Shown here piece after piece: positions 15,701 to 25,121 of a DNA stretch of 38,606 bases. The notes under the pieces are model-generated. The model made no database searches. It worked only from the letters and a program-made list of their open reading frames with translations, and had not been told where the DNA came from. The first letter of the stretch is position 1; each line of letters begins with the position of its first letter. The translations under genes and the position numbers were made by a program. This DNA is from Prevotella sp. (lineage in GTDB: Bacteria > Bacteroidota > Bacteroidia > Bacteroidales > Bacteroidaceae), in assembly GCA_017618275.1 (NCBI GenBank), contig JAFZUS010000034.1, positions 1 through 38,606 of the forward strand. The letters are read 5' to 3'.

Positions 15701-16750
15701 ATGAATCCGCAAAAGGTGATCATTGCCGACTGTCTGGAACAGACGTTGACACAAGCCATCGGTGAGTGCGAGCATGACAGAACGTTCCTGCTTGCCGACG
15801 AGACGACCCTGCGTGTCTGTGTGCCACTGATAGCCGGATTCGACTGTCTGAAGGGCGCTAAGACCATTGTGATAGGTGCCACCGATACACACAAGACGCT
15901 GGACTCTCTGGCACATGTCTGGGAGGAATTAGGCAATGGTGGGGCTACCCGTCACACCTTATTGATTAATATAGGGGGCGGTATGGTAACTGACCTCGGA
16001 GGCTTTGCGGCCTCCACTTTCAAGAGGGGCATCAACTACATCAACATACCCACCACGCTGCTCTCGATGGTCGATGCCTCTGTGGGCGGCAAGACCGGCA
16101 TCAACTTCAGAGGACTGAAAAACGAAATTGGTGTATTCAACAATGCCGCCAGCGTGATTCTAGACACCCAATTCCTCAAGACATTGGATCAGGACAACAT
16201 CCTCTCAGGCTATGCCGAAATGCTGAAGCACGGACTGATATCCAACGAACAGATGTGGGCCGAACTGATGAACTATGATGTGGAAGCACCCGATTTCGGG
16301 CTCTTGCAACGCATGGTGGCCGACAGCGTGGCTGTGAAACAACATATCGTGACGGAAGACCCCACGGAACAGGGCATCCGCAAGGCCTTGAACATGGGCC
16401 ATACCGCTGGACACGCCTTCGAATCGTTCGCCCTTCGCCACACCCCGATCCTCCACGGCTATGCAGTCGCCTACGGCCTGATCTGCGAACTCTACCTAAG
16501 TGCTTTGAAGACCGGCTTCCCCACCGACAAGATGCACCAGACCGTGAGTTTCATCAAGGAGCATTACGGCAAGATGACCATCACCTGCGACGACTACCCC
16601 ATCCTGCTGGAACTGATGACGCACGACAAGAAGAATACAGCAGGCATCATCAATTTCACGCTGTTGGGCGGTATCGGCGACATCCGCATCAACCAGACAG
16701 CCACACAAGAAGAGATTTACGAGGCGCTCGACTTCTACAGAGAGTGCTGA
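15701..16750 (+). CDS. aroB: 3-dehydroquinate synthase
   Basis: AroB converts DAHP to 3-dehydroquinate in the shikimate pathway, using NAD+ and a divalent metal. The 349-residue product has the family landmarks in order: LINIGGGMVTDLGGFAAST (NAD-binding glycine loop), the NIPTTLLSMVDASVGGKTGIN active-site stretch, SGYAEMLKHG (metal Glu), NMGHTAGHAFE and LHGYAVAYG (metal His). The length is normal. The gene stands alone: it has its own -7 element upstream and a terminator hairpin downstream at 16804-16829. There is no other shikimate gene in the window. Confidence 0.97.
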   Translation: MNPQKVIIADCLEQTLTQAIGECEHDRTFLLADETTLRVCVPLIAGFDCLKGAKTIVIGATDTHKTLDSLAHVWEELGNGGATRHTLLINIGGGMVTDLGGFAASTFKRGINYINIPTTLLSMVDASVGGKTGINFRGLKNEIGVFNNAASVILDTQFLKTLDQDNILSGYAEMLKHGLISNEQMWAELMNYDVEAPDFGLLQRMVADSVAVKQHIVTEDPTEQGIRKALNMGHTAGHAFESFALRHTPILHGYAVAYGLICELYLSALKTGFPTDKMHQTVSFIKEHYGKMTITCDDYPILLELMTHDKKNTAGIINFTLLGGIGDIRINQTATQEEIYEALDFYREC

Positions 16751-16803
16751 TTACAGATAGCCAATCAACTTTTATTCGACCTAACATATTACTAACTAAT
16801 GGG

Positions 16804-16838
16804 TGGGACGGCTCGTGAGAGTCGTCCCATCTTCTTTT
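16804..16838 (+). terminator. Terminator downstream of aroB
   Basis: TGGGACGGCTC (16804-16814) pairs with GAGTCGTCCCA (16819-16829), with one G-T pair and a GTGA tetraloop, followed by a T-rich run CTTCTTTTT. Confidence 0.85.
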
Positions 16839-16895
16839 TACGACGCGTTTTGTGAAAAATTCATCAAAGACAAGGCTTTTTTCGAAGAAAATGTG

Positions 16896-16903
16896 TACTT
16901 TTG
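16896..16903 (+). promoter_or_regulatory. -7 element of the tamB-tamA operon
   Basis: TACTTTTG lies 23 bases before the ATG at 16927. Its position also argues against the longer in-frame reading from GTG 16852. Confidence 0.6.
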
Positions 16904-16926
16904 TAGCGTCAATCGTACATAGACGA

Positions 16927-19900
16927 ATGAAAAGAGCGTTGAAGTGGATTGGGATAGCGGTCCTCACGCCCATTCTGCTGTTTTTGATACTCGCCGCATT
17001 GCTCTATTTCCCGCCAGTTCAGAACTGGGCGGTGCAGAAAGTGGCTGCCATCGCCTCGGAGAAGACAGGCATGGAGATCACCGTGGGGTACGTCAAACTG
17101 GAATGGCCGCTCAACTTAGGACTCGACAACTTCCGCGCCCTGCACCCCAATGACTCATTACCCAACGTCACAGACACCATTGCAGATGCCAAGCATCTGA
17201 CCGTCGATATTCAACTATGGCCACTTTGGAAGAAACGGGTGGTCATCAACCAGTTGGCGCTCCAGGATACGAAACTCAACACCAACGGTTTTATCAGTGA
17301 CCTCAGGATCAAGGGCGACGTCGGCGAACTTTGGCTACGTTCAAAAGGCATTGACTTAGACAAGGAACTGGCAGAAGTGAATGGTGCCAGACTAACCAAT
17401 GCCCATCTCGACATTGCCTTAAGCGATACTGCTGCCGTAGACACCACGGAGTCGACGCTCAAATGGATTATTAATGCCGACAGTCTCAGTTTCCGACAAA
17501 CAGGCCTCACCCTGCACCTGCCCGGCGACACCATAGCCATGAACACCTATTTCGGACAGGCTGTGGCAAGGGAGGCCCGCATAGACTTCGGGACAGGCAT
17601 CTACCAGGTGGGCAGCCTCGATGGGACGGGGTGCAGTTTCGACTATGACCCAGTCGGACTGACGGACATGACGTTGGGGATAGACCAGTTCTGCTTCGCC
17701 CCCACAGGCACCTCCCTCTCCATCAGGAAAGCAGCCCTGAAAGACAAGAGCACAGGGTTGGAAATCACCGACATGAAAGGATCCGTGAGGTTTGACGCCA
17801 ACTTCGATAACATGCAGATACCTGCCCTCTACGTGAAGACCCCCGACTCTGACATCTTCACGGAGGTGGACATGGATATGAACACCTTTGGCGACGAGAA
17901 TCCCGGTAAGATGAAAATACGCCTGAACGCCCAGATAGGCAAGCAGGACATGATCAAATTCATGGGCGACATGCCACAGAGTTTCATCCGCCAATACCCC
18001 AACCAACCCCTGAGCATCAAGGGCTCCGTGAATGGCAATATGCAACAGATGGACTTCACGGGTCTGGACATCAACCTGCCAACGGCCTTCCACGCCACCG
18101 CCAACGGTACGGCAGAGAACCTGACAGACTTTCAGAAACTGAAGGCCGACATACGCCTCAATGCCAAAACACAGAATCTGGGCTTTGCCAACAGTCTCCT
18201 GCCCTCGTCGGACTACTGCATCCCCAACGGCATCAGTCTCGACGGTTCCATCAAGGCCGACGGCAACAGATACGCTGCTGACCTGACAGCCCAGGAAGGC
18301 AGCGGTAGCGTGAAACTGAAAGGCAATGCCACCATCCCCGTTGACGCCAAGGGAAAGATGGTGCCAGACTTCATGACCTATGATGCTGACATCAAGATAC
18401 AGAACCTGAACCTGCACCATTTCATGCCCAAAGACTCGCTCTACCATCTCTCGACAGAGATACGAGCCAAGGGCTACGGCACGGACTTCCTCTCCAACCG
18501 CAGTCACCTGACGGCTGACGCCTCCGTCAGTCAGTTGCACTACGGCCATTGGAACCTGAGTGGAATCACTGCCAGTGCCAACCTCCAAAACGGACGCGGA
18601 CAGGCCACACTCACAGGACATAACAACCTGTTCGACGGTAGCATAGGCATTGATGCCCTCCTCAACACCAAACAAATACAAGGTACCATCAGTGCCGATC
18701 TCGCCAAGGCCGATCTCTACGAGATGCGATTATTGGACAGGCCTCTGACCATCGGACTGTGCGGACATGTGGACATTCACTCCGATTTAAAGAAGAATCA
18801 CACCGTCACGGGTCTTTTAGGCGACCTCTATATTGCCAACGAAAAGAACATCTACCATCCTGACGACCTTGGACTGCACCTCGTAACCAACAGCGACACC
18901 ACCTATCTGCGCGCCCAGAGCGGCGACCTCATCGTGAAACTCGATGCCAGCGGCGGTTATGAGAAAGTGTTCCGACAGATGTCCGTGCTCAGCGATTCTG
19001 TCATGGCTCAGTTCCAGCAGAAAATCATTGACCAACCCGCCATCACACGCCTGCTGCCCACCATGAAACTACATGTGGAAAGCCAGCGTGACAACCCTCT
19101 TGCCAATTTCCTGAAAACCAATAATATCACTTTTAAGGAACTGTTCGTTGACCTCAACACGTCACCCGTCACAGGAATCAACGGAAAGAGTCATCTTTAC
19201 TCGCTCGTCTATGATAGCACACGGATAGACACATTCCGCCTGAACCTGACGCAGAAGGGAGAGCGCCTGACCTATCAGGGACAGGTGCGCAACAACAAGA
19301 AGAACCCGCAGTTTGTTTTCAACGCCCTCTTCGACGGGCACCTGCACGAACATGGGGCACTGGTGGGTTTGCGCTATTTCGACGCTAACGACAGAATGGG
19401 TATCCGTCTGGGGGCCACAGCGGATATGGAAGAAGAGGGTATCCGCTTCAAACTGATGCCTGAACGCCCCACCATCGGCTACAAGGAATTCAACCTGAAC
19501 AAGGACAACTATATCTTCCTGGCACGTCCGGAGGGAAAAGGAAACAGTCTGGGCAGGATACAGGCAAAGGTTGACCTCATTGCCGACGACAAGACCGGTC
19601 TGAAAATCTATACGGAGAATCAAGACTCCACGATGCTACAGGATCTGACTGTCAGTATCAATCACCTCGACCTCGGCGAGTTGACGTCTGTGCTACCTTA
19701 TCTGCCACGTATCACAGGCTATCTGCAAGGTGACTACCACATCCTGCAAGACGGTAACGCACATATCTCTGTGGCCTCAGATATGGCCGTACAGAACATG
19801 ACCTACGAAGGGTCGCCCATCGGCAACATTAGCACGGAGTTGGTCTATCTGATGAAAGAGGATGATACCCATGCCGTAGAGGCCCGTCTGATGCTCGACG

Positions 19901-21573
19901 ACGAAGAATTCGGATTACTGAGCGGCACCTACAAAGGTGACGGACATATCGACGCACTCTTTACGATGACCCGTTTCCCATTGTCGATGGCCAATGGCTT
20001 CGTACCTGACCAACTGGTTGGTCTTGAGGGCTATGGAGAAGGAAATCTGACCATCAAGGGCACAACCACTCACCCAGAGGTGGATGGTGAAATCTATGTA
20101 GAAGATGCTTACTTGGTCAGTCGGCCCTATGGCGTAAGGATGCGCTTCGACAATGACCCCGTACGTATCGTGGGCTCACACCTGTTGCTTGAGAACTTCG
20201 GACTCTATGCCTACAACGACGAGCCGCTCGTGATGATGGGCGACGTGGACTTCTCAAATACAGACCGTATTACGACCAACCTACAGATGCGCGCACGCAA
20301 CTTGCTGCTCATCAACTCAAAACAAGAAGACAAGTCCATTGCCTTTGGCAAGGCCTATGTCAACTTCTTCGCCCGTCTACAAGGTCCGCTGGATCAGATG
20401 AATATGAGAGGGCGCTTAGACGTGCTGGGCTCTACGGATATGACGTATATGCTGCTCGACTCACCGCTGTCGACGGATAACAGGCTGGAAGAACTGGTGA
20501 AATTCACGGACTTCAGCGACACCACGCAAGTGGTAGTGACACGCCCCACACCCACAGGCTTCGAGGCCGACCTGACCATCAACATCTCGCAGGGTGCCCA
20601 CATCGTCTGCGACCTGAACATCGACCAGACGAACTACATCGACCTGATGGGTGGCGGTGAATTGCGTATGAAGTACAATTCCGAAGGCATCGACCTAAGA
20701 GGGCGCTATACCCTTTCCAATGGCGAGATGAAGTACTCGTTGCCCGTCATCCCATTGAAGACCTTCACCATCAAGGACGGTAGTTATGTGGAGTTTATAG
20801 GAGACCCCATGAATCCACGTCTGAACATCACCGCCACAGAGCACACCAAGGCTACTGTTAACAGTGAGGGCGGAGTTACCCGCAGCGTCGCTTTCGACTG
20901 TGGAGTGACTATCACCAAGACGCTCAACGATATGGGACTGGAGTTTATCATCGACGCGCCTGAGGATCAGACCATCAGCGGCGAACTGGCCACCATGTCG
21001 AAGGAAGAACGGGGTAAGATTGCCGTCACCATGCTGACAACGGGCATGTACCTCGCCGACGGCAATACCAGCAATTTCTCGATGAACTCGGCACTCAGTT
21101 CCTTCCTCCAGAGCGAGATCAACAACATTGCCGGCTCGGCCTTCAAGACCCTTGACCTCAGCGTGGGCATCGACAACAGCACCGATGCCTCAGGCTCCAT
21201 GCACACCAATTACTCGTTCAAATTTGCAAAGCGCCTGTGGAACAACCGTCTGAAAATCCAGATAGGCGGCACCGTTTCGTCAGGATCGAATGCAGCCATG
21301 GGACAGAACCAGTCGTTCTTCGACAATGTAACCATGGAGTACCGACTGAACCAGGATGCCACAAAGAATCTGAAACTCTTCTACAACCAGAATGTCTACG
21401 ACTGGCTGGAAGGATATACAGGTGAATATGGGGTAGGCTTCGTCTGGCGGCGCAAACTGGATAATTTCTGGGATATCTTCCGTTTCTGGCAAAAGGAACC
21501 GCAGTCCACCATTCCCATGCGACAGCCCGACACTATGCCAATGCGGCGCGACAGTTTAAAGGTGAGAGAGTGA
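16927..21573 (+). CDS. tamB: TamB-like translocation/assembly module protein
   Basis: TamB-family proteins are long periplasm-spanning beta-taco proteins, anchored in the inner membrane and working with TamA or in lipid transport to the outer membrane. The ATG at 16927 gives 1548 residues starting MKRALKWIGIAVL with one membrane helix (about 8-30). An AsmA-like start follows (FPPVQNWAVQKVAAIASEKTG), then over a thousand residues of repetitive beta strands. The C-terminal DUF490/TamB domain lies at about 1180-1500, with NPRLNITATEHTKA, then VAFDCGVTITKTLNDMGLEFIIDAPEDQTISGEL, MLTTGMYLADG and SGSNAAMGQNQSFFDNVTMEYRLNQD. The next gene is a TamA-like barrel, 32 bases away, as in other TAM loci. 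The final residues (KVRE) are encoded by a low-complexity repeat. Confidence 0.93.
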   Translation: MKRALKWIGIAVLTPILLFLILAALLYFPPVQNWAVQKVAAIASEKTGMEITVGYVKLEWPLNLGLDNFRALHPNDSLPNVTDTIADAKHLTVDIQLWPLWKKRVVINQLALQDTKLNTNGFISDLRIKGDVGELWLRSKGIDLDKELAEVNGARLTNAHLDIALSDTAAVDTTESTLKWIINADSLSFRQTGLTLHLPGDTIAMNTYFGQAVAREARIDFGTGIYQVGSLDGTGCSFDYDPVGLTDMTLGIDQFCFAPTGTSLSIRKAALKDKSTGLEITDMKGSVRFDANFDNMQIPALYVKTPDSDIFTEVDMDMNTFGDENPGKMKIRLNAQIGKQDMIKFMGDMPQSFIRQYPNQPLSIKGSVNGNMQQMDFTGLDINLPTAFHATANGTAENLTDFQKLKADIRLNAKTQNLGFANSLLPSSDYCIPNGISLDGSIKADGNRYAADLTAQEGSGSVKLKGNATIPVDAKGKMVPDFMTYDADIKIQNLNLHHFMPKDSLYHLSTEIRAKGYGTDFLSNRSHLTADASVSQLHYGHWNLSGITASANLQNGRGQATLTGHNNLFDGSIGIDALLNTKQIQGTISADLAKADLYEMRLLDRPLTIGLCGHVDIHSDLKKNHTVTGLLGDLYIANEKNIYHPDDLGLHLVTNSDTTYLRAQSGDLIVKLDASGGYEKVFRQMSVLSDSVMAQFQQKIIDQPAITRLLPTMKLHVESQRDNPLANFLKTNNITFKELFVDLNTSPVTGINGKSHLYSLVYDSTRIDTFRLNLTQKGERLTYQGQVRNNKKNPQFVFNALFDGHLHEHGALVGLRYFDANDRMGIRLGATADMEEEGIRFKLMPERPTIGYKEFNLNKDNYIFLARPEGKGNSLGRIQAKVDLIADDKTGLKIYTENQDSTMLQDLTVSINHLDLGELTSVLPYLPRITGYLQGDYHILQDGNAHISVASDMAVQNMTYEGSPIGNISTELVYLMKEDDTHAVEARLMLDDEEFGLLSGTYKGDGHIDALFTMTRFPLSMANGFVPDQLVGLEGYGEGNLTIKGTTTHPEVDGEIYVEDAYLVSRPYGVRMRFDNDPVRIVGSHLLLENFGLYAYNDEPLVMMGDVDFSNTDRITTNLQMRARNLLLINSKQEDKSIAFGKAYVNFFARLQGPLDQMNMRGRLDVLGSTDMTYMLLDSPLSTDNRLEELVKFTDFSDTTQVVVTRPTPTGFEADLTINISQGAHIVCDLNIDQTNYIDLMGGGELRMKYNSEGIDLRGRYTLSNGEMKYSLPVIPLKTFTIKDGSYVEFIGDPMNPRLNITATEHTKATVNSEGGVTRSVAFDCGVTITKTLNDMGLEFIIDAPEDQTISGELATMSKEERGKIAVTMLTTGMYLADGNTSNFSMNSALSSFLQSEINNIAGSAFKTLDLSVGIDNSTDASGSMHTNYSFKFAKRLWNNRLKIQIGGTVSSGSNAAMGQNQSFFDNVTMEYRLNQDATKNLKLFYNQNVYDWLEGYTGEYGVGFVWRRKLDNFWDIFRFWQKEPQSTIPMRQPDTMPMRRDSLKVRE

Positions 21574-21590
21574 GAAGGTGAGAGAGTGAG
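21561..21590 (+). repeat. Low-complexity GTGAGA-type repeat at the tamB/tamA junction
   Basis: A purine-rich tract whose core GTGAGAAGGTGAG (21570-21582) is the exact reverse complement of the 13-mer that recurs in 21659-21687. It covers the tamB stop codon. Confidence 0.88.
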
Positions 21591-21605
21591 TAATATTATA
21601 AAGAA

Positions 21606-24038
21606 ATGAAACATAACAAACTACATATGATATTCGCAAAGGTGAAGGCAAAGATCCTCTCACCTTCTCACCTTCTCACCTTCTCACTTTTGCTCGCGTC
21701 GTGTTCGATGACGAAGAACATCCCAGAAGATGACCAACTCTTCACAGGACTGAAGAAGATTCAGTATCTGGACGAGCGGGAGGATAGTTTCGCCACTCAC
21801 CTCGAAACCACAAAGGAGGAAATCGAGGCAGCCCTCGCCACAGAACCCAACGGTTCGGTTTTCGGCAGCAGTTACTACAGCGTACCCTGGTCATGGCATC
21901 TATGGGTTTACAACCACTTCTCGAAGAAAGAAAGCAAGTTTGCCAAATGGATGACCAAATCGTTTGGCAAGCCTCCTGTACTGATGAGTCAGGTAAATCC
22001 CACCTTGCGCGCCTCTGTGGCCAAGAGCGTGCTCCGCAACAATGGCTATTTCCGAGGCGATGTCAGTTATGAAATCATACCCCAGAAGAATCCGAAAAAG
22101 AGTAAGATACGCTATTCCATCAGGCTCGACTCCCTCTTCACGCTCGACTCTGTGGCCTACGTCAATTTCCCTGACACCATTCAACACATCATTGACTCCA
22201 CCACTCAAGAGAGCCTCATCAAGTCGGGAAGTGCCTTTAGCGTGGCGTCCCTCGACGGAGAACGCAGCCGCATCAGCACACTGCTACGCAACAATGGCTA
22301 CTACTATTATAATTCGAGTTACGCATCCTATCTCGCCGACACCTTAGCCGTCGCCGATAAAGCACAACTCCGTTTCCAGTTGGCCGAGGGCGTTCCAAAC
22401 GAGGCGCTCCACAAATGGTATATAGGACACATCGACGTGCTGTTCCGCAAGACCATGCGTGAACAACTGACGGACTCCACCCAGCGACGGAACTTGACCA
22501 TCCACTTCAACGGCAACCGTTCTCCCATCCGTCCCAATGTCATACTGAGGAACCTACGATTACGGCCTGGTCAGGCTTTCTCATACGAAAGATACTTAGA
22601 GTCGACGAGCAAGATCAATGCCACAGGTGTCTTCAGCACCACCGATTTCCAGTTTACCCCCAGGACAGGAACAGATACCCTTGACCTTCGCCTGAACTGT
22701 GTCTTCGACAAACCCTACGACTTCTATTTTGAGACGAACCTCATCGGGCGCACCAGCGGACGCTACGGACCAGAGGCAAAGATCGGTTTTACGAAGCGCA
22801 ACGCTTTCCGTGGAGGCGAGAAACTCGACATCAACCTGCACGGTGCCTACGAATGGCAGAAAAGCGGTGGTTCCGACATGAGCAGTTACCAATATGGTGC
22901 AGATGCCTCGATAGAGTTTCCACGTATTGTGGCTCCCTTCTACAGCAGCGACCGCAGACGGAGTGACAGCAATGGACGGCCTAGAAGCAGACGATTCTAT
23001 GCTGCCCCAACAACCTATGCCAAAGTGTCAAGCGACGTGATACGTCGTCCGCAATATTACAAGATGCATATCGTTGCCGGCGAGTGGACCTACCGTTGGC
23101 AGCCTTCTGCCACCAGCCGCCACGAGTTCTCACCACTGACGCTGAAATACCAGTATATGAACAGTCATACCGACCAGTTCGATTCCGTCATGGTCGACAA
23201 CCCCTATCTGTTAGCAACGATGGAAGACTATTTTATCCCCAAGATGCGCTACACCTATACCTACACCAGTCCTGGCAACCTGCGCCACCCCATCCGCTGG
23301 GAGACCACCATCGAGGAGTCGGGTAATCTGGTATCACTATGGTATCTGGCGGGCGGACATAGTTTCAACGAAAAGGACAAAAATCTCTTCAAGACGCCCT
23401 ATTCCCAGTTCGTTCGACTCGAGACAGACTTCACGAAGACCTGGAACCTGACGAAGTCAAGTCAACTTGTGGGGCATCTGAATACAGGCATCATCTACAG
23501 TTATGGCAACAGCGATGATGCCCCCTTCAGCGAGAATTTCTACGCTGGAGGTGCCAATAGCGTGAGGGCTTTTGGCGTGCGCCAGATAGGCCCGGGTGCT
23601 TTCAACGGTTCATTGACCACCCGTCAGGGAGCCTACCTGATGCAAAACGGTGATATAAAATTCGTGGCCAACCTCGAATACAGGACAAATCTCTTCGGCA
23701 ATCTCAATGGTGCCGTTTTCCTGGATGCGGGCAATGTGTGGAACCGCAAGGATCTCGACTTCTCTTATGATGACGAAGAAGACAAAGATATACAGCAGCA
23801 ATTAGACGTCCTCGCCCTCCTCTACCAGGACAGTTCCTTCAAATTCAAGCGTATGTTCAATCAGATGGCCCTCGGCACGGGTATCGGTTTACGCTATGAC
23901 CTCGGGTTCCTGGTGATTCGTCTCGACTGGGGTATTGCCCTCCATTGTCCTTATGATACGGGCAAGTCAGGCTATTTCAATGTCAGCAGTTTCAAGGATG
24001 CCCAGACACTTCACTTCGCCATCGGCTATCCGTTCTAA
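21606..24038 (+). CDS. tamA: TamA/BamA-family outer-membrane protein (lipoprotein)
   Basis: The 810-residue product starts at the first ATG behind tamB. A hydrophobic stretch ends LLASC, a lipobox giving Cys33, and is followed by the Bacteroidetes TamA start CSMTKNIPEDDQLFTGLKKI. POTRA-like repeats occupy about residues 35-330, with LRNNGYFRGDVSYEI and LLRNNGYYYYNSSY. The 16-strand Omp85 barrel fills the second half: FYAGGANSVRAFGVRQIGPGAF carries the lid-type motif near residue 645, VFLDAGNVWN follows, and GTGIGLRYDLGFLVIRLDWG with a terminal aromatic (IGYPF) ends the barrel. It should work with the upstream TamB-like protein in outer-membrane protein or lipid insertion. The ATG at 21627 is an alternative start that keeps the signal peptide. 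Confidence 0.93.
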   Translation: MKHNKLHMIFAKVKAKILSPSHLLTFSLLLASCSMTKNIPEDDQLFTGLKKIQYLDEREDSFATHLETTKEEIEAALATEPNGSVFGSSYYSVPWSWHLWVYNHFSKKESKFAKWMTKSFGKPPVLMSQVNPTLRASVAKSVLRNNGYFRGDVSYEIIPQKNPKKSKIRYSIRLDSLFTLDSVAYVNFPDTIQHIIDSTTQESLIKSGSAFSVASLDGERSRISTLLRNNGYYYYNSSYASYLADTLAVADKAQLRFQLAEGVPNEALHKWYIGHIDVLFRKTMREQLTDSTQRRNLTIHFNGNRSPIRPNVILRNLRLRPGQAFSYERYLESTSKINATGVFSTTDFQFTPRTGTDTLDLRLNCVFDKPYDFYFETNLIGRTSGRYGPEAKIGFTKRNAFRGGEKLDINLHGAYEWQKSGGSDMSSYQYGADASIEFPRIVAPFYSSDRRRSDSNGRPRSRRFYAAPTTYAKVSSDVIRRPQYYKMHIVAGEWTYRWQPSATSRHEFSPLTLKYQYMNSHTDQFDSVMVDNPYLLATMEDYFIPKMRYTYTYTSPGNLRHPIRWETTIEESGNLVSLWYLAGGHSFNEKDKNLFKTPYSQFVRLETDFTKTWNLTKSSQLVGHLNTGIIYSYGNSDDAPFSENFYAGGANSVRAFGVRQIGPGAFNGSLTTRQGAYLMQNGDIKFVANLEYRTNLFGNLNGAVFLDAGNVWNRKDLDFSYDDEEDKDIQQQLDVLALLYQDSSFKFKRMFNQMALGTGIGLRYDLGFLVIRLDWGIALHCPYDTGKSGYFNVSSFKDAQTLHFAIGYPF
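21659..21687 (+). repeat. Octamer tandem repeat CACCTTCT x3 in the tamA signal-peptide region
   Basis: CACCTTCT is repeated at 21661, 21669 and 21677, with partial units at each end. The unit is 8 bases, so a gain or loss of one copy would shift the tamA frame. It encodes SPSHLLTFSL of the signal peptide. Confidence 0.93.
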
Positions 24039-24110
24039 GCCACAGATGACACAGATTAACACAGATTAAGAAAAAAAGCCGGAAAACTCTGTGATATCTG
24101 TGGCATTTTT
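24039..24110 (+). terminator. Possible terminator built from a dispersed CACAGAT-type repeat
   Basis: GCCACAGAT (24039-24047) pairs exactly with ATCTGTGGC (24096-24104), helped by inner CACAG/CTGTG, and ATTTTT follows. Reiterated ACACAGATTAA units lie in the left arm. A related TCTGTGAAATTCGTGG appears at 25099. Confidence 0.55.
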
Positions 24111-24112
24111 CG

Positions 24113-24120
24113 TACTTTTG
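24113..24120 (+). promoter_or_regulatory. -7 element upstream of the nucleotidyltransferase
   Basis: TACTTTTG ends 35 bases before the ATG at 24156. No clear TTTG lies at the right distance. Confidence 0.5.
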
Positions 24121-24155
24121 CACGCAGATTATAAACTTCTATTATTTTTTTGTAT

Positions 24156-25097
24156 ATGAAACCTACATTATTTCTTCTGGCGGCAGGCATGGGTAGCCGC
24201 TACGGTGGTTTGAAACAACTCGATGGCCTAGGCCCCAATGGTGAGACCATCATGGACTACAGTATTTACGATGCCATTCAGGCAGGATTCGGCAAGATCG
24301 TATGGGTCATCCGCAAAGACTTCGAAGAGCAGTTCCGCACACAAATCCTCTCCAAATACGAGGGTCATGTACCCTGTGAGTTGTGCTTCCAAGGCCTTGA
24401 TGCCCTGCCCGAAGGCTTCAGTGTGCCAGAAGGTCGTCAGAAGCCTTGGGGAACCAACCACGCCGTACTGATGGGTAAAGACGTCATCAAAGAGCCATTC
24501 TGCGTCATCAACTGTGACGATTTCTACAACCGCGATGCCTTCATGGTCATTGGCAAATACCTCTCCGAACTCCCCGAAGGAGCAAGAAACCAGTATGCCA
24601 TGGTAGGTTTCCGCGTGGGTAACACCCTTTCCGAGAATGGTACGGTAGCCCGTGGTGTCTGTTCTACCAACGAGAAAAACCATCTAACCACAGTTGTGGA
24701 GCGTACGGAGATTGTGCGCTGTGCTGCCGACGGTTCCAATGCTGGTGCCGCCAACGAGCCCATCCGCTATAAGGATGAGAATGGCCAGTGGATAATTGTC
24801 GATGACAACACCCCTGTATCCATGAACATGTGGGGCTTTACACCCGACTACTTCGAATACTCGGAAGAATACTTCAAGGAGTTCCTCAGCGATCCGAAGA
24901 ACATGGAGAACCTGAAGGCCGAGTTCTTTATTCCGCTGATGGTCAACAAACTCATTACCGACGGCACCGCTACCTGCGAGGTGCTTGACACCACCAGCAA
25001 GTGGTTCGGCGTCACCTACGCAGCCGACCGTGAGTCAACTGTGGCCCGTATCCAGAAACTCGTTGACGAGGGTGTCTATCCAAATAAACTCTTTTAA
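24156..25097 (+). CDS. Sugar-phosphate nucleotidyltransferase
   Basis: The ATG at 24156 gives 313 residues; an in-frame TTG two codons earlier is unlikely. The N-terminus TLFLLAAGMGSRYGGLKQL is the nucleotide-binding signature of the NTP_transferase fold (GMGSR, then Lys). NHAVLMGKD and the metal-site CVINCDDFYNRDAF follow, and NMWGFTPDYFEYSE with a late FFIPLMVN complete the pattern. Such enzymes make NDP-sugars from NTP and a sugar 1-phosphate. The exact sugar cannot be read from the sequence, and no sugar-modifying genes are adjacent. The DHH phosphoesterase starts 24 bases downstream and may be cotranscribed. Confidence 0.87.
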   Translation: MKPTLFLLAAGMGSRYGGLKQLDGLGPNGETIMDYSIYDAIQAGFGKIVWVIRKDFEEQFRTQILSKYEGHVPCELCFQGLDALPEGFSVPEGRQKPWGTNHAVLMGKDVIKEPFCVINCDDFYNRDAFMVIGKYLSELPEGARNQYAMVGFRVGNTLSENGTVARGVCSTNEKNHLTTVVERTEIVRCAADGSNAGAANEPIRYKDENGQWIIVDDNTPVSMNMWGFTPDYFEYSEEYFKEFLSDPKNMENLKAEFFIPLMVNKLITDGTATCEVLDTTSKWFGVTYAADRESTVARIQKLVDEGVYPNKLF

Positions 25098-25121
25098 GTC
25101 TGTGAAATTCGTGGCTTTTAA

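Noticed and set aside
16852-16926. N-terminal extension of tamB from GTG 16852
   Set aside because: It spans the -7 element at 16896-16903 and adds a sequence unlike the family; the ATG at 16927 gives the usual membrane anchor.
17419-18681. 420-codon minus-strand open frame inside tamB
   Set aside because: It is the reverse shadow of a long biased gene; no recognisable domain, no promoter. tamB on the plus strand is a clear family member.
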